The position numbers were made by a program, and so were the translations under genes. The notes below the pieces were generated by a model. The model saw only the letters and a program-made list of their open reading frames with translations, was not told the DNA's origin and did no database searches. This document shows, in pieces, positions 25,882 to 36,732 of a DNA stretch of 64,000 bases (the first letter of the stretch is position 1; each line of letters opens with the position of its first letter). Origin of the DNA: Paenibacillus curdlanolyticus YK9 (GTDB lineage Bacteria; Bacillota; Bacilli; Paenibacillales; Paenibacillaceae); NCBI RefSeq assembly GCF_000179615.1, contig NZ_AEDD01000006.1, positions 246,455 to 310,454 on the forward strand, given 5' to 3'.

Positions 25882-27429
25882 TTAGTGTTTGAAGTGGCGC
25901 ACGCCGGTGAAGACCATCGCGATGTTGTTTGCGTTCGCCGCATCGATCGATTCTTGGTCCTTCACCGAGCCGCCAGGCTGGATGATTGCCGTGATGCCAG
26001 CTTTCGCCGCCGCTTCAACCGTATCGCCCATTGGGAAGAAAGCATCCGATGCAAGCGCGGAGCCTTGCGCCTTCTCGCCAGCTTGCTCGATTGCGATTTT
26101 TGCTGCGCCAACGCGGTTCATTTGGCCGGCGCCAACGCCGATCGTCATGTTGTCCTTCGCCAGCAAAATCGCATTCGATTTCACGTGCTTCACAACTTTC
26201 CATCCGAACAGCAGCTGTTTCAGCTCTTCTTCCGTCGGCTTGCGGTTCGTCACGAATTGCAGGTCCGCTTCCGTCAGCGAGTGCACATCGCTCTCTTGAA
26301 TGAGCATGCCGCCGTCTACCGACGTGACGAGCAGCTCTGGCTTACGTTCGCCAGCTGCTTGCAGCTCGCCCAGCTTGAGCAGGCGGATGTTTTTCTTCTT
26401 CGTCAGAATCTCAAGCGCTTCTGGCGTGAAGTCTGGCGCGATGATGATCTCAAGGAAGATCTCGCTCAGCAATTGAGCCGTGTCCGCCCCAACCGTGCGG
26501 TTCGCCGCAACGATGCCGCCGAAGATCGACGTTGGATCTGCTGCGTATGCTTTTTGGTATGCCTCATGGATATCGGTTCCGATGCCGACGCCGCAAGGAT
26601 TCATGTGCTTAACCGCAACAACTGCCGGCTCGTTGAACTCTTTCACGATAGCGAGCGCAGCGTTCGCGTCATTGATGTTGTTGTACGACAGCTCTTTGCC
26701 ATGCAGCTGCTCAGCCGTCGTGATGTTGCCTGCTTGCGCAAGCGGCTTGCGGTAGAATGCCGCCGTTTGGTGCGGGTTCTCGCCATAACGAAGATCTTGA
26801 ATCTTCTCGTACGTTACCGTGTAACGCTCTGGCAGCGGGTTGCCCGTCTGCTTCGAGAGGTAGTCGCCGATGAGCGAGTCGTAAGCTGCCGTGTGGCGGA
26901 ATACTTTGGCTGCAAGGCGTTTACGCGTTTCGAGCGTCGTGTCTTGGCCCGCTTTCACTTCTTCCAGCACCGTTGCGTAGTCGCTCGAGTCCACAACAAC
27001 CGTTACGAACGCATGGTTTTTCGCAGCCGAGCGAAGCATCGTCGGTCCGCCGATGTCGATGTTTTCGATTGCATCGTCATACGTAACGTCCGGTTTAGCA
27101 ATCGTCTCCGCGAACGGATACAGGTTTACGATGACGATGTCGATGTAATCAAGGCCGAGATCCTTCATCGCTTGCTGATGCTCTTCGCTGTCGCGAACAG
27201 CCAGCAGGCCGCTGTGCACAGCCGGATGCAGCGTTTTAACGCGGCCATCGAGAATTTCAGGGAAGCCCGTTACGTCGGAGATGCCGATTACCGGTACTCC
27301 TTCTTTCTCCAACAGACTTTTCGTACCGCCCGTCGAAATCAATTGCACGCCCAAAGCTGCGAGCTCGCGGGAGAAATCCACGATACCCGTTTTGTCCGAA
27401 ACACTAATTAACGCTCTGCGAATTGCCAA
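25882..27429 (-). CDS. purH: Bifunctional AICAR transformylase / IMP cyclohydrolase
   Basis: About 515 residues; it performs the last two steps to IMP. The N-terminal IMP cyclohydrolase domain begins [14 protein letters not shown]; the AICAR transformylase domain contains the KHMNPCGVG motif. GAGGAGG sits 9 bases before a TTG at 27429, giving a protein that starts right at the conserved AIRRALIS. An ATG at 27438 lies directly on the ribosome binding site and an ATG at 27447 has only a weak one. I therefore prefer the TTG start. It lies between purN and purD. Confidence 0.95.
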   Translation of the reverse strand: MAIRRALISVSDKTGIVDFSRELAALGVQLISTGGTKSLLEKEGVPVIGISDVTGFPEILDGRVKTLHPAVHSGLLAVRDSEEHQQAMKDLGLDYIDIVIVNLYPFAETIAKPDVTYDDAIENIDIGGPTMLRSAAKNHAFVTVVVDSSDYATVLEEVKAGQDTTLETRKRLAAKVFRHTAAYDSLIGDYLSKQTGNPLPERYTVTYEKIQDLRYGENPHQTAAFYRKPLAQAGNITTAEQLHGKELSYNNINDANAALAIVKEFNEPAVVAVKHMNPCGVGIGTDIHEAYQKAYAADPTSIFGGIVAANRTVGADTAQLLSEIFLEIIIAPDFTPEALEILTKKKNIRLLKLGELQAAGERKPELLVTSVDGGMLIQESDVHSLTEADLQFVTNRKPTEEELKQLLFGWKVVKHVKSNAILLAKDNMTIGVGAGQMNRVGAAKIAIEQAGEKAQGSALASDAFFPMGDTVEAAAKAGITAIIQPGGSVKDQESIDAANANNIAMVFTGVRHFKH

Positions 27430-27517
27430 CTTCGTCATCCTCCTCATATCACTTCAATCGTTTCATTACTGCCATCTATAGTAAAAGCTTCAAACGCTTT
27501 AATCAGCTCTAATCGCT

Positions 27518-28132
27518 CTAGCTAAAGTCGATCGTCACGCGGCGGCCGTCGAGCCTCACGCGACCATTGGCAATCTGCTGCACAACCCATGGCAGCAAAG
27601 CCTGTTCGGTCTCATGGATCCGCTCAGCCAGCGACGATTCGGTATCCTCGTCTGCTACCTCGACGGCCCGCTGCGCGATGATCGGCCCGCTGTCCAATCC
27701 ACCGTCCACGTAGTGGACCGTAACGCCCGTCAGCTTAACGCCATATTCGAATGCCTGTCCGATGCCATTCACGCCAGGGAATGCAGGCAGCAAGGAAGGG
27801 TGCACATTAATCATGCGACCGTAGTAAGGCTCCACCAGCACCGGCGTCAAAATGCGCATGTATCCGGCAAGCACGATTAATCCAACGCCGCGGCGCTCCA
27901 GCTCTGCCGCAATTTCCGATTCGTACGCTTCACGGGAAGGGTAATCCTTAGGCTTGAAGATGAACGTATCTACGCCTGCGCGCTGCGCGCGCTCAACAAC
28001 CGGTGCGGATGGCTTATCGCAAACCAAAAGCTCGATGATAACATCGAGCTTCTGATCCCGCACCGCATCGACCAAGGCTTGAAAATTCGTGCCTTGGCCT
28101 GATGCGAATACAGCAATACGCAATCCGTTCAT
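27518..28132 (-). CDS. purN: GAR transformylase (10-formyl-THF dependent)
   Basis: 204 residues. It formylates GAR. Characteristic motifs are ASGQGTNFQALV at the N-terminus, NVHPSLLPAFPG and VHYVDGGLDSGPIIAQ with the catalytic Asp. The ATG overlaps the purM stop by one base (TAATG), implying translational coupling. An 88-base gap to purH follows. Confidence 0.96.
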   Translation of the reverse strand: MNGLRIAVFASGQGTNFQALVDAVRDQKLDVIIELLVCDKPSAPVVERAQRAGVDTFIFKPKDYPSREAYESEIAAELERRGVGLIVLAGYMRILTPVLVEPYYGRMINVHPSLLPAFPGVNGIGQAFEYGVKLTGVTVHYVDGGLDSGPIIAQRAVEVADEDTESSLAERIHETEQALLPWVVQQIANGRVRLDGRRVTIDFS

Positions 28133-29184
28133 TAGACTTCTGCTCCCGTGAACGTCACGATGCGGCTGCCCGCTGTAACGTCACCGATCCGGTAAGCTTT
28201 CTCGCCTTGCTCAGCCAGAACGCGAAGCGCTTCGTCCGCTTGGTCAGCAGGCACGATTACAACGAGGCCGACGCCCATGTTGAACGTCGTGAACATGTCG
28301 CGGTTCGTGATCTCGCCTTTGTTCTGCATGAGCGTGAAGATCGGTTGAATCGGCCATGTGCCGTATTCTACGTTCACGTTAACGCCTTCTGGCAGCACGC
28401 GCGGGATGTTCTCGATAAAGCCGCCGCCCGTAATGTGCGCCATGCCTTTCACTTGAACCTTCTCAGCAAGCGCCAGTGCAGATTTCACGTAAATTTTCGT
28501 TGGCTCGATCAGTACGTCGCCCAGCTTCGCGCCGCCAAGCTCTGGCAATGCATCCTGCAAGCCATAGCCGCTTTGCTCAAGCAGCAAGCGGCGAACGAGC
28601 GAGTAGCCGTTGCTGTGAATGCCGCTCGATGCTACGCCGATAACCGCATCGCCAGGAGCGATCGTCGTGCCGTCGATGATTTTCTTCTTGTCGACGATAC
28701 CGACCGTGAAGCCTGCGATATCGTACTCTTCGCCTTGGTACATGCCTGGCATTTCAGCAGTCTCGCCGCCGATCAATGCACAGCCTGCTTGCTGGCAGCC
28801 GTCTGCGATCCCTTTAACGATAGCTTCGATCTTCTCCGGCTCAACCTTGCCGCAAGCGAGATAGTCGAGGAAGAACAGCGGCTCTGCGCCTTGTACGATA
28901 ATATCGTTCACGCACATAGCTACCGCATCAACGCCGATCGTGTCATGCTTGTCCATCGCGAAGGCGATTTTCAGCTTGGTGCCGACGCCGTCGGTACCGG
29001 AAACGAGAACCGGCTCCTCGTACTTGTCCTTGTTGAGGCCGAACAAGCCGCCAAAGCCGCCCAGGTCGGTGAGCACTTCTGGACGGAACGTCCGTTTCAC
29101 ATGCTTTTTCATCCGTTCGACTGCTTCGTTGCCTGCCGCGATATCGACGCCGGCTTCTTTGTAAGCTTCTGATGACACCTTCAC
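28132..29184 (-). CDS. purM: Phosphoribosylformylglycinamidine cyclo-ligase (AIR synthetase)
   Basis: 350 residues. It converts FGAM to AIR with ATP. Motifs are [28 protein letters not shown] and [11 protein letters not shown]. The start is GTG at 29184 with AAGGAGTGAC just upstream. It overlaps purN by one base and follows purF after 74 bases. Confidence 0.97.
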   Translation of the reverse strand: MKVSSEAYKEAGVDIAAGNEAVERMKKHVKRTFRPEVLTDLGGFGGLFGLNKDKYEEPVLVSGTDGVGTKLKIAFAMDKHDTIGVDAVAMCVNDIIVQGAEPLFFLDYLACGKVEPEKIEAIVKGIADGCQQAGCALIGGETAEMPGMYQGEEYDIAGFTVGIVDKKKIIDGTTIAPGDAVIGVASSGIHSNGYSLVRRLLLEQSGYGLQDALPELGGAKLGDVLIEPTKIYVKSALALAEKVQVKGMAHITGGGFIENIPRVLPEGVNVNVEYGTWPIQPIFTLMQNKGEITNRDMFTTFNMGVGLVVIVPADQADEALRVLAEQGEKAYRIGDVTAGSRIVTFTGAEV

Positions 29185-29258
29185 GTCACTCCTTGTTCTT
29201 GAATCATAAGCTCGCGTAATAGCGAGCGCGATTTATAATGAATCCAGCTTGCGCGGTG

Positions 29259-30740
29259 CTAGCAGCTGCAGCTCTTATCCGACTCTTCATTAACTGGCGT
29301 CGGATAATGGTTGTTGAAGCACGCCATGCAAAGTCCGCTGTCTTCCATGTTGCTGCCGATGCCAACCGTGTCGACCAATCCCTCGTCGCTTAAGAAGTAG
29401 AGCGAGTCGGCATTAATCGCTCGGCGGATCTCTTCAACCGTCTTCGACGACGCTATCAGCTCCTTGCGGTCTGGCGTATCGATGCCATAATAACAAGGAT
29501 TCGCGAATGGCGGCGAAGTAATGCGTACATGGACTTCCGTCGCGCCAGCTTCGCGGAGCAGGTTTACGATGCGCAAGCTCGTCGTACCGCGTACGATCGA
29601 GTCGTCGATCATGACGACTCGCTTGCCTTCGACGATTTTGCGAACCGCCGACAGCTTCATCTTAACGCCCTTCTCGCGAAGCTCCTGCGAAGGCTGGATG
29701 AACGTCCGGCCCGTGTACTTGTTCTTGATCAGCCCAAGCTCATAAGGGATGCCCGTCTGCTCGGCGTAACCGATCGCAGCAGAGATCGAGGAATCCGGTA
29801 CGCCTGTAACAATGTCCGCATCGACGAAAGATTCGAGCGCGAGGCGCTGTCCCATCCGTTTGCGCGTCATGTGCAGATTAGCGCCATGAATGTCGCTGTC
29901 CGGACGCGCGAAGTAAATGTACTCCATCGCGCATACCGCTGGGCGTCCGCTGTTTGCGAACCGTTCCTCGCGCATGCCTTCACGATCGAGAATAAGCATC
30001 TCGCCCGGCATGATGTCACGCACGAATTCCGCGCCGATGACCTCGAATGCGCATGTCTCCGACGAGAACACATAACCGTCGCCAAGCTTCGCCATTGCGA
30101 GCGGGCGCAGCCCGTTCGTGTCCGATGCGACGATCAGCTTGTCGTTGGTCATGATCAGGAAAGCGAAGCCGCCGACGATGCGCGCGAGCGCATCGCGGGC
30201 TGCCTCGACGAAATCTTTCTCCGAACGCGCGATCAAGTGGGCGATAACTTCCGTATCGCTCGACGTTTGGAAAATCGATCCTTTGCGCTCAAGCTCCTGA
30301 CGAATCTCAGGCGCATTCACGATGTTGCCGTTCGTTGCAATCGCAAGGTCGCCGTCGCGATACTTGAAGATCAGCGGCTGTGCGTTTGCCAAGCGGCTCT
30401 CGCCCGAGGTCGAATAACGAACGTGGCCGATCGAACGGTCGCCCGTCAGCGTGCTCAGCACGTCCTGCGTGAAAACTTCCTTCACAAGGCCCATTCCGCG
30501 GTGATAGTTGAAGTTGCGCGGGTTGTCGCTCTCTACCGTGCAAATTCCCGAGCTTTCCTCGCCGCGGTGCTGCAGCGCATGCAGGCCGTAGTAGGAAAGG
30601 GAGGACGCGTTCGCGCAACCAAACACGCCGAACACGCCGCACTCCTCGCGCAATTTGTCAAAAATGTCGTCTCGTCCAATGCCTTCGTTGTAATGGTCTC
30701 CAGTCCACAGCGTTAAAGGCTGCTTCACTTCATGAGACAT
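29259..30740 (-). CDS. purF: Glutamine PRPP amidotransferase
   Basis: 493 residues. It catalyses the committed step, PRPP plus glutamine to phosphoribosylamine. The catalytic cysteine is Cys34 ([11 protein letters not shown]), implying a 33-residue propeptide, longer than the 11 residues I recall for B. subtilis. The PRPP loop is [14 protein letters not shown]. Four cysteines fit the [4Fe-4S] set of the Bacillus-type enzyme: [15 protein letters not shown] and GLCMAC. Its start lies 16 bases inside purL. Confidence 0.97.
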   Translation of the reverse strand: MSHEVKQPLTLWTGDHYNEGIGRDDIFDKLREECGVFGVFGCANASSLSYYGLHALQHRGEESSGICTVESDNPRNFNYHRGMGLVKEVFTQDVLSTLTGDRSIGHVRYSTSGESRLANAQPLIFKYRDGDLAIATNGNIVNAPEIRQELERKGSIFQTSSDTEVIAHLIARSEKDFVEAARDALARIVGGFAFLIMTNDKLIVASDTNGLRPLAMAKLGDGYVFSSETCAFEVIGAEFVRDIMPGEMLILDREGMREERFANSGRPAVCAMEYIYFARPDSDIHGANLHMTRKRMGQRLALESFVDADIVTGVPDSSISAAIGYAEQTGIPYELGLIKNKYTGRTFIQPSQELREKGVKMKLSAVRKIVEGKRVVMIDDSIVRGTTSLRIVNLLREAGATEVHVRITSPPFANPCYYGIDTPDRKELIASSKTVEEIRRAINADSLYFLSDEGLVDTVGIGSNMEDSGLCMACFNNHYPTPVNEESDKSCSC

Positions 30741-32971
30741 GGGATCGCATCCTTCCAGACCTTCTCCAATTCTGCAACCGGCGCCGCAACGCCTGGTTTG
30801 CCGTTCACGTCAAGCTTGAGCGAACCAGCGCCCGTAACCGTACCAATAACTGCATGTGTTACGCCTTGCTCCGCGAGCAAAGCTTGCAGCTCAGCTGCTT
30901 TGTCCGGCTTCGCCGACAGCAGAATGCGCGATTGCGATTCGCTGAACAGCGCGAGGTCAGGACGCAGCTCCGTTGCGATGTTTACGTCAGCGCCCATCTT
31001 CGTACCGAAGCAAGATTCCGCTACAGCTACTGCGATGCCGCCTTCGGACAGGTCATGCGCCGAAGCGACGAGGCCTGCGCGAATTGCTGCGAGCACAGCA
31101 TTTTGCGTACGCTTCTCGACTGCGAGGTCGATTTGCGGCGGACGTCCTTCGGACTTGCCTTGCAATACGTACTGCAGCTCGCTGCCGCCCAGCTCCGCTT
31201 TCGTCTCGCCGAGGAGAACGATAACGTCGCCTTCGGATTTGAACGATTGCGTCGTAATATGATCAATGTCGTGCACGAGGCCAACCATGCCGATTACCGG
31301 CGTTGGGTAGATCGCGCCTTTTGAATTCTCGTTGTACAAGGAAACGTTGCCGCCGATTACCGGCGTTTCGAGCGTTACGCAAGCTTCGCTCATGCCGTCA
31401 GCCGCTTTCTCGATCTGCCAGAATACTTCCGGCTTCTCCGGGCTGCCGAAGTTCAGGTTGTCCGTTACAGCAAGCGGCTCAGCGCCGGAGCATACAATGT
31501 TGCGCGCTGCTTCCGCTACTGCGATACGTCCGCCTACTTCTGGATCGAGGTATACGTAACGGCCGTTGCAGTCCGTCGTCATCGCGAGCGCTTTGCGCGT
31601 GCCGCGAATCGTTACGACAGCCGCGTCCGAACCTGGCTGAACAGCCGTGCTCGTGCGAACCATGTAGTCGTATTGGTTGTAAACCCACTCTTTGCTCGAT
31701 ACCGTCGGGGAACCGAGTACTTGCTTCAGCGCGCCTGTCAGATCCGTTACTTCCGGATAAGCAGCCGTATCGATTTTTGCGAACTCGCTGTAGTAAGCAG
31801 GCTCTTGCGATGGCTTCTCGTATACCGGGCACTCGTCAACGAGCGCTTTAACCGGCATGTCCGCTACTTGCTCGCCTTTGTGGAACAAGCGAAGGCGGCC
31901 GTCGTCCGTTACTTTGCCGACTTTCGTGCAGATAACGCCCCAACGCTCGAAAATTTCTTTCGCTTGCGCTTCGTTCTCCGGCGTAACGACGAACAGCATC
32001 CGTTCCTGCGACTCGGAAAGCATCATTTCGTAAGGCGTCATGTCTTTCTCCCGCTGTGGCACTTCGTCGAGGTACAACTCAAGGCCGTTGCCTGCTTTGG
32101 AAGCCATCTCTGCGCTGGAGCAAGTCAGGCCAGCTGCGCCCATGTCCTGAATACCGACCACGATACCGGAGTTGATGAGCTCCAGCGTCGATTCCATAAC
32201 GAGCTTCTCCATGAACGGGTCGCCTACTTGCACGGCCGTTTTCTTTTCTTCGGATTCTTCGGACAGCTCCACGGATGCGAACGTCGCACCGTGAATGCCG
32301 TCGCGGCCCGTTGCAGGACCTACGTAGAATACCGGGTTGCCTACACCCTTCGCGACGCCGCGTTGGATCTTGTCATGATCGATCAAGCCGACGCACATTG
32401 CGTTAACGAGCGGGTTGCCCTCGTAGCTCTCGTCGAACATCACTTCGCCCGCTACCGTCGGGATGCCGATACAGTTGCCGTAGCCGGCAATGCCGCTAAC
32501 GACGTTTTCGAACAGATATTTAACGCGGTCATTCTCAAGACGGCCGAAACGGAGGCTGTTCAGCAGCGCTACCGGACGTGCGCCCATCGAGAAAATGTCG
32601 CGGATAATGCCGCCTACACCCGTTGCAGCGCCTTGGTAAGGCTCGACTGCGGATGGATGGTTATGCGATTCGATTTTGAAAACAACCGCTTGGTTGTCGC
32701 CGATGTCCACGATGCCGGCGCCTTCGCCCGGACCCATGAGCACCTTCGGTCCCGTGATCGGGAATTTCTTCAGGATCGGCTTGGAGTTTTTGTACGCGCA
32801 ATGCTCCGACCACATAACGCTGAATACGCCAATCTCCGTATAGTTCGGTTTACGATCGAGGAATCCGCAGATCAGCTCGTACTCGTAGTCGCTGACACCG
32901 AATTGCTGATAGATCTTTTGGTCCGCGATTTGCTCTGCTGTTGGCTCCTTAGCCGTTAACTGCTGCGCCAT
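30725..32971 (-). CDS. purL: FGAM synthase subunit II
   Basis: 748 residues, the short Gram-positive form that needs PurQ and PurS. Motifs are [14 protein letters not shown] near the N-terminus, [23 protein letters not shown], and a second AIR-synthase-like half with [12 protein letters not shown]. The ATG lies within the last 23 bases of purQ and the gene overlaps purF by 16 bases, so purQ-L-F form a coupled block. Confidence 0.97.
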   Translation of the reverse strand: MAQQLTAKEPTAEQIADQKIYQQFGVSDYEYELICGFLDRKPNYTEIGVFSVMWSEHCAYKNSKPILKKFPITGPKVLMGPGEGAGIVDIGDNQAVVFKIESHNHPSAVEPYQGAATGVGGIIRDIFSMGARPVALLNSLRFGRLENDRVKYLFENVVSGIAGYGNCIGIPTVAGEVMFDESYEGNPLVNAMCVGLIDHDKIQRGVAKGVGNPVFYVGPATGRDGIHGATFASVELSEESEEKKTAVQVGDPFMEKLVMESTLELINSGIVVGIQDMGAAGLTCSSAEMASKAGNGLELYLDEVPQREKDMTPYEMMLSESQERMLFVVTPENEAQAKEIFERWGVICTKVGKVTDDGRLRLFHKGEQVADMPVKALVDECPVYEKPSQEPAYYSEFAKIDTAAYPEVTDLTGALKQVLGSPTVSSKEWVYNQYDYMVRTSTAVQPGSDAAVVTIRGTRKALAMTTDCNGRYVYLDPEVGGRIAVAEAARNIVCSGAEPLAVTDNLNFGSPEKPEVFWQIEKAADGMSEACVTLETPVIGGNVSLYNENSKGAIYPTPVIGMVGLVHDIDHITTQSFKSEGDVIVLLGETKAELGGSELQYVLQGKSEGRPPQIDLAVEKRTQNAVLAAIRAGLVASAHDLSEGGIAVAVAESCFGTKMGADVNIATELRPDLALFSESQSRILLSAKPDKAAELQALLAEQGVTHAVIGTVTGAGSLKLDVNGKPGVAAPVAELEKVWKDAIPCLMK

Positions 32972-33644
32972 GCTGTTCCCTCCATGCGTTCAAAATCGAC
33001 GTAAACATCCGTTTGCCGTCTTCCGAGCCAAGAATTTGATCAATCGCGCGCTCTGGATGCGGCATCATGCCGACCACGTTGCCGCGCTCGTTGCTAATGC
33101 CTGCGATGTCTTCTACCGAACCGTTCGGGTTCGCGCCCGCTTTGTAGCGGAATACGATCTGGTTGTTCGCTTTCAGCTGTGCCAGCGTCGCATCATCGCA
33201 GTAGTAGTTGCCTTCGCCGTGCGCGATCGGAATGTCGATGATCTCGCCTTGCGAATATTGGTTTGTGAATGCCGTATTGTTGTTCACGACTTCAAGCAGC
33301 GTGCTGTGGCAGCGGAATTTGAGATTCTCGTTGCGGAGCAGCGCGCCTGGCAGCAGGCCTGCTTCCGTCAGGATTTGGAACCCGTTGCAGATGCCGAGAA
33401 TGAATTTGCCTTGCTCAGCAGCTTTAACAACTTCGCTCATAACCGGTGCGAAGCGTGCAATTGCGCCGCAGCGCAGGTAGTCGCCATAGGAGAAACCGCC
33501 CGGTACGAGAATCGCGTCATAGCCCGACAGATCCGTTGCTGTGTGCCATACGTAGTCGACCTTTTGTCCAATCGTATCTTCTACCGCTTTGTAGCAGTCG
33601 ATATCGCAGTTGGAGCCTGGAAATACGATTACCGCAAATTTCAC
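32949..33644 (-). CDS. purQ: FGAM synthase glutaminase subunit
   Basis: 231 residues. It supplies ammonia to PurL. Class I amidotransferase motifs: nucleophile Cys in [10 protein letters not shown] and catalytic His-Glu in MMPHPERA. The start is GTG at 33644; its ribosome binding site GGAGGG overlaps the purS stop codon. Confidence 0.97.
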   Translation of the reverse strand: MKFAVIVFPGSNCDIDCYKAVEDTIGQKVDYVWHTATDLSGYDAILVPGGFSYGDYLRCGAIARFAPVMSEVVKAAEQGKFILGICNGFQILTEAGLLPGALLRNENLKFRCHSTLLEVVNNNTAFTNQYSQGEIIDIPIAHGEGNYYCDDATLAQLKANNQIVFRYKAGANPNGSVEDIAGISNERGNVVGMMPHPERAIDQILGSEDGKRMFTSILNAWREQHGAAVNG

Positions 33645-33647
33645 GTG

Positions 33648-33890
33648 TTAGCCCTCCAGTTCAAAACGATAGTCTTCAACGACTGTGTTTGCCAGCAGCT
33701 TCTCGCACATTGCTTTCAATTGCACTTCCGCTTCTGCTTTATCGTTCGTGTCCAGTTCAAGCTCGAGGTATTTGCCGATGCGTACGCTGCCTACTTCTGC
33801 GAAGCCCATTGTGTGAAGCGCGCCTTGAACGGCCGTTCCTTGCGGGTCCAATACGTTTTCCTTGATCGTCACGTAAACCGTTGCTTTCAT
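33648..33890 (-). CDS. purS: FGAM synthase subunit PurS
   Basis: 80 residues, typical length. The small dimeric subunit bridges PurL and PurQ. Starts MKATVYVTIKENVLDPQG, and contains the conserved GFAEVGSVRIGKYLEL. TAGGAGGAATC precedes the ATG. Three bases separate its stop from the purQ start. Confidence 0.96.
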   Translation of the reverse strand: MKATVYVTIKENVLDPQGTAVQGALHTMGFAEVGSVRIGKYLELELDTNDKAEAEVQLKAMCEKLLANTVVEDYRFELEG

Positions 33891-33959
33891 TGTCGTGATT
33901 CCTCCTAAAGGATAATAAGGTCATTCTGATATCCGCAAATCTAATGTATTGCTATCTAT

Positions 33960-34847
33960 TTAGCTCAAGTCGGAACCCGTCAGGCGACGGTAAATGTCCA
34001 GGTAACGACGCGTCGTTTCCTCTACGACCGCTGTCGGCAGCGGATCCGGCTTGCTGTTTTTGTCCCAATCGGAGCCGAGCAGATACGTACGAACCGGCTC
34101 TTTGTCCATGCTGTCGATCTCGGTGTCGAGCTCGAACTTGTCCACTGCCCAGAAACGGGAAGCGTCCGGCGTGAAAATTTCATCGATAAGAATGACTTTG
34201 CCGTCGATAATTCCGAATTCAAACTTACAGTCGGCGAGCACGATGCCGCGCTCTGCACAATAGCCATGAGCGAACTCATACAGCTTCACGCTGCGGTCGC
34301 GCAACTCGGCTGCAAGCTCCGCGCCTACAAGCTCTTCCATTTTCTCAAATGGAATATCCTCATCGTGGCCTACATCGTTCTTCGCAGCAGGCGTGAAGAT
34401 CGGCTGCTCGAAGCGTTGGTTTTTGCGAAGGCCTGCCGGCAATGGAATGCCGTTGATCGCCGACGTCTGCTGGTATTGTCTCCAGCCGCCGCCAGTAATG
34501 TAGCCGCGCACGACGCATTCGATATCGATGCGCTCCGCCTTCTTCGTCACCATGATCCGGTTGCGAAGCAATTCCGGCTCCGTAATGATGTCGCCCAGTT
34601 TCGCCACATCGGTGTGAACGACATGGTTCGGTTGAATCGACTCCGTCTGCTCGAACCAATAGGTCGATAACCGATTAAGCACGTTGCCCTTCTCAGGAAC
34701 AGCCGGGTCCAGCACGTAGTCGAATGCGCTGATTCGGTCCGTTACGACGATCAGGAAGTGCTCGCCAAGGTCGTACAGCTCGCGTACTTTTCCTTTGTAA
34801 ACAAGCGGCGCTTTGATGTAGTCAACTGCCGTTGACAATGCTTGCAT
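33960..34847 (-). CDS. purC: SAICAR synthase, long form
   Basis: 295 residues. It joins aspartate to CAIR. Motifs are YKGKVRELYD, VTDRISAFD and DEIFTPDASRFW. It is about 55 residues longer than the compact B. subtilis/E. coli enzymes and resembles the longer SAICAR synthase clade. GGGGAAAGGGG lies upstream of the ATG. A 582-base spacer with hairpin repeats separates it from purB, unusual in this operon. Confidence 0.96.
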   Translation of the reverse strand: MQALSTAVDYIKAPLVYKGKVRELYDLGEHFLIVVTDRISAFDYVLDPAVPEKGNVLNRLSTYWFEQTESIQPNHVVHTDVAKLGDIITEPELLRNRIMVTKKAERIDIECVVRGYITGGGWRQYQQTSAINGIPLPAGLRKNQRFEQPIFTPAAKNDVGHDEDIPFEKMEELVGAELAAELRDRSVKLYEFAHGYCAERGIVLADCKFEFGIIDGKVILIDEIFTPDASRFWAVDKFELDTEIDSMDKEPVRTYLLGSDWDKNSKPDPLPTAVVEETTRRYLDIYRRLTGSDLS

Positions 34848-35120
34848 GGTTTTTTCCCCTTTCCCCTGCTACCCTCCCAAACCCTCCCTGAAAGGGAGGG
34901 CCCCAGAGGATTCCATCCTCTGGACTCCGGAAGGGCGCTGCTTTGATGCTGTTGGAACGTGTCCTCGCTTTTCGTCCCTGGCGGGACCCGCTTTCCTTGT
35001 TGCGTAAATAAATATGTTTACACGTCCGCTCGATTGCGTTCGGTGCGCTTGAGTTCAGTTGTGCTGTGAGCCGCTTGTCGTCCCTGTCGGGACACGCTTT
35101 ATGTCGTGCGTGTCTAGATG
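34848..35120. other. Proximal part of the purB-purC spacer
   Basis: Non-coding. It contains the hairpins CCCTCCC-TGAAA-GGGAGGG (34875-34899 region) and CCAGAGGA...TCCTCTGG, plus degenerate GTCCC...GGGAC units resembling the array that follows. No ribosome binding site plus frame, and no terminator with a U-tract toward purC. Confidence 0.4.
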
Positions 35121-35403
35121 GCTTCGCGCTGCGAGTCGTCCCTTGGTGGGACGCGCGCGCTTCGCGGCGTAGAGCTTAAGTGCAAGAGCCAGCTTCGCGC
35201 TGCGAGTCGTCCCTTGGTGGGACGCGCGCGCTTCGCGGGTAAAGCTTAAGTGCAAGAGCCAGCTTCGCGCTGCGAGTCGTCCCTTGATGGGACGCGCGCG
35301 CTTCGCGGCGTGGAGCTTAAGTGCAAGAGCCAGTTTCGCGCTGCGAGTCGTCCCTTGGTGGGACGCGCGCGCTTCGCGGCGTAGAGCTAAGTGCAAGAGC
35401 TTA
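35121..35403. repeat. 70-71-base tandem hairpin array inside the pur operon
   Basis: Four units begin at 35121, 35192, 35262 and 35333. Each holds GCTTCGCGCTGCGAG, the mini-hairpin GTCCCTTGGTGGGAC, a GCGCGCGCTTCGCGG block, then AGAGCTTAAGTGCAAGAGCC. Unit length varies by one base, so no reading frame is kept. Degenerate partial units flank the array. It lies between purB and purC and would be transcribed with them. Confidence 0.75.
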
Positions 35404-35429
35404 AGTGCGTGCGCTTCGCGCTTTAACTA

Positions 35430-36725
35430 TTAGTTAAGTCCCAAGCGCGTGAAGATTGTATCAACGTGCTTCAGGTGCCACGTTGGGTTGAATGCGTCGT
35501 CGAGTTCTTCTGCCGACAGAACGCTCGTAATTTCTTCGGTTTCTGCGATGATATCGCGGAATTGACGTTGTGTTTCCCACGCTTGCATTGCGCGCGGTTG
35601 AACCGTATCGTACGCTTGCTCGCGGCTGAAGCCCTTGTCGATCAGTTTCGTCATTACGCGGCCGGAGAACGGCACGCCGTATGTCGACATCATGTTGCGC
35701 TTCATGTTTTCCGGGAATACCGTTAGGTTCGCGATGATGTTGCCCAGACGGTTCAGCATGTAGTTCAGGAGCATCGTTGCGTCTGGCAGGATGATGCGCT
35801 CAACCGACGAGTGGCTGATATCGCGCTCATGCCAGAGCGGCACGTTCTCGTAAGCGGAAAGCATGTGGCCGCGGATAACGCGAGCCAGGCCGGACATGTT
35901 CTCGCAGCCGATCGGGTTGCGCTTGTGCGGCATTGCCGACGAGCCCTTCTGGCCTTTCGCGAATGGCTCTTCCACTTCGCGGAACTCGGATTTTTGCAAT
36001 GCACGAATTTCCGTTGCGAATTTATCCAGCGATGTTGCTACGAGCGCCAGCGTCGCCATGTACTCTGCGTGGCGGTCGCGTTGAAGCGTCTGCGTCGAGA
36101 TTGGCGCCGGCTTCGTGCCCAGCTTGCGGCATACGAATTCTTCAACGAACGGATCGATGTTGGCATACGTGCCTACTGCGCCGGAAATTTTGCCGTATTG
36201 AACGCCGTCAGCCGAATGGTCGAAGCGCTCCAGATTCCGTTTCATTTCCTCATACCATAGCGCCATCTTCAAGCCAAATGTCGTCGGCTCGGCATGAACG
36301 CCATGCGTGCGGCCCATCATTGGCGTATCTTTGTACTGAACTGCTTTCTCGCGCAGGATGCCGATAAAACGCTCGATGTCAGCGCGAAGAATTTCGTTCG
36401 CTTGGCGAAGCAGGTAGCCGTTAGCCGTGTCAACGACGTCCGTCGACGTCAGGCCGTAATGCACCCATTTGCGCTCCGGGCCGACCGTTTCGGATACAGC
36501 GCGCGTGAACGCGATTACGTCATGGCGCGTTTCCAATTCGATTTCGTTAATACGGTCGATATCGAAGCTTGCGTTTGCGCGCAGCGCTTCTACGTCCTCG
36601 CGAGGGATAACACCCAGCTCTACCCACGCTTCGCATGCGCAAAGCTCAACCTCCAGCCATGCTTTGAACTTATTCTCTTCCGTCCAGATCGCTCTCATCT
36701 CAGGTCTGCTGTAACGCTCCAACAT
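35430..36725 (-). CDS. purB: Adenylosuccinate lyase
   Basis: 431 residues. It removes fumarate from SAICAR and from adenylosuccinate. The fumarase-superfamily signature [22 protein letters not shown] and the [14 protein letters not shown] and [11 protein letters not shown] motifs are present. It begins 7 bases after the purK stop. Confidence 0.97.
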   Translation of the reverse strand: MLERYSRPEMRAIWTEENKFKAWLEVELCACEAWVELGVIPREDVEALRANASFDIDRINEIELETRHDVIAFTRAVSETVGPERKWVHYGLTSTDVVDTANGYLLRQANEILRADIERFIGILREKAVQYKDTPMMGRTHGVHAEPTTFGLKMALWYEEMKRNLERFDHSADGVQYGKISGAVGTYANIDPFVEEFVCRKLGTKPAPISTQTLQRDRHAEYMATLALVATSLDKFATEIRALQKSEFREVEEPFAKGQKGSSAMPHKRNPIGCENMSGLARVIRGHMLSAYENVPLWHERDISHSSVERIILPDATMLLNYMLNRLGNIIANLTVFPENMKRNMMSTYGVPFSGRVMTKLIDKGFSREQAYDTVQPRAMQAWETQRQFRDIIAETEEITSVLSAEELDDAFNPTWHLKHVDTIFTRLGLN

Positions 36726-36732
36726 CGTACCT

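Noticed and set aside
34873..34925. Terminator between purB and purC
   Set aside because: The CCCTCCC/GGGAGGG and CCAGAGGA/TCCTCTGG hairpins have no U-tract on the minus strand, so termination before purC is not supported.
35121..35403. CRISPR array
   Set aside because: Whole 70-base units are repeated without unique spacers, and no cas genes are nearby. The arrays at 45.1 and 63.4 kb fail for the same reason.
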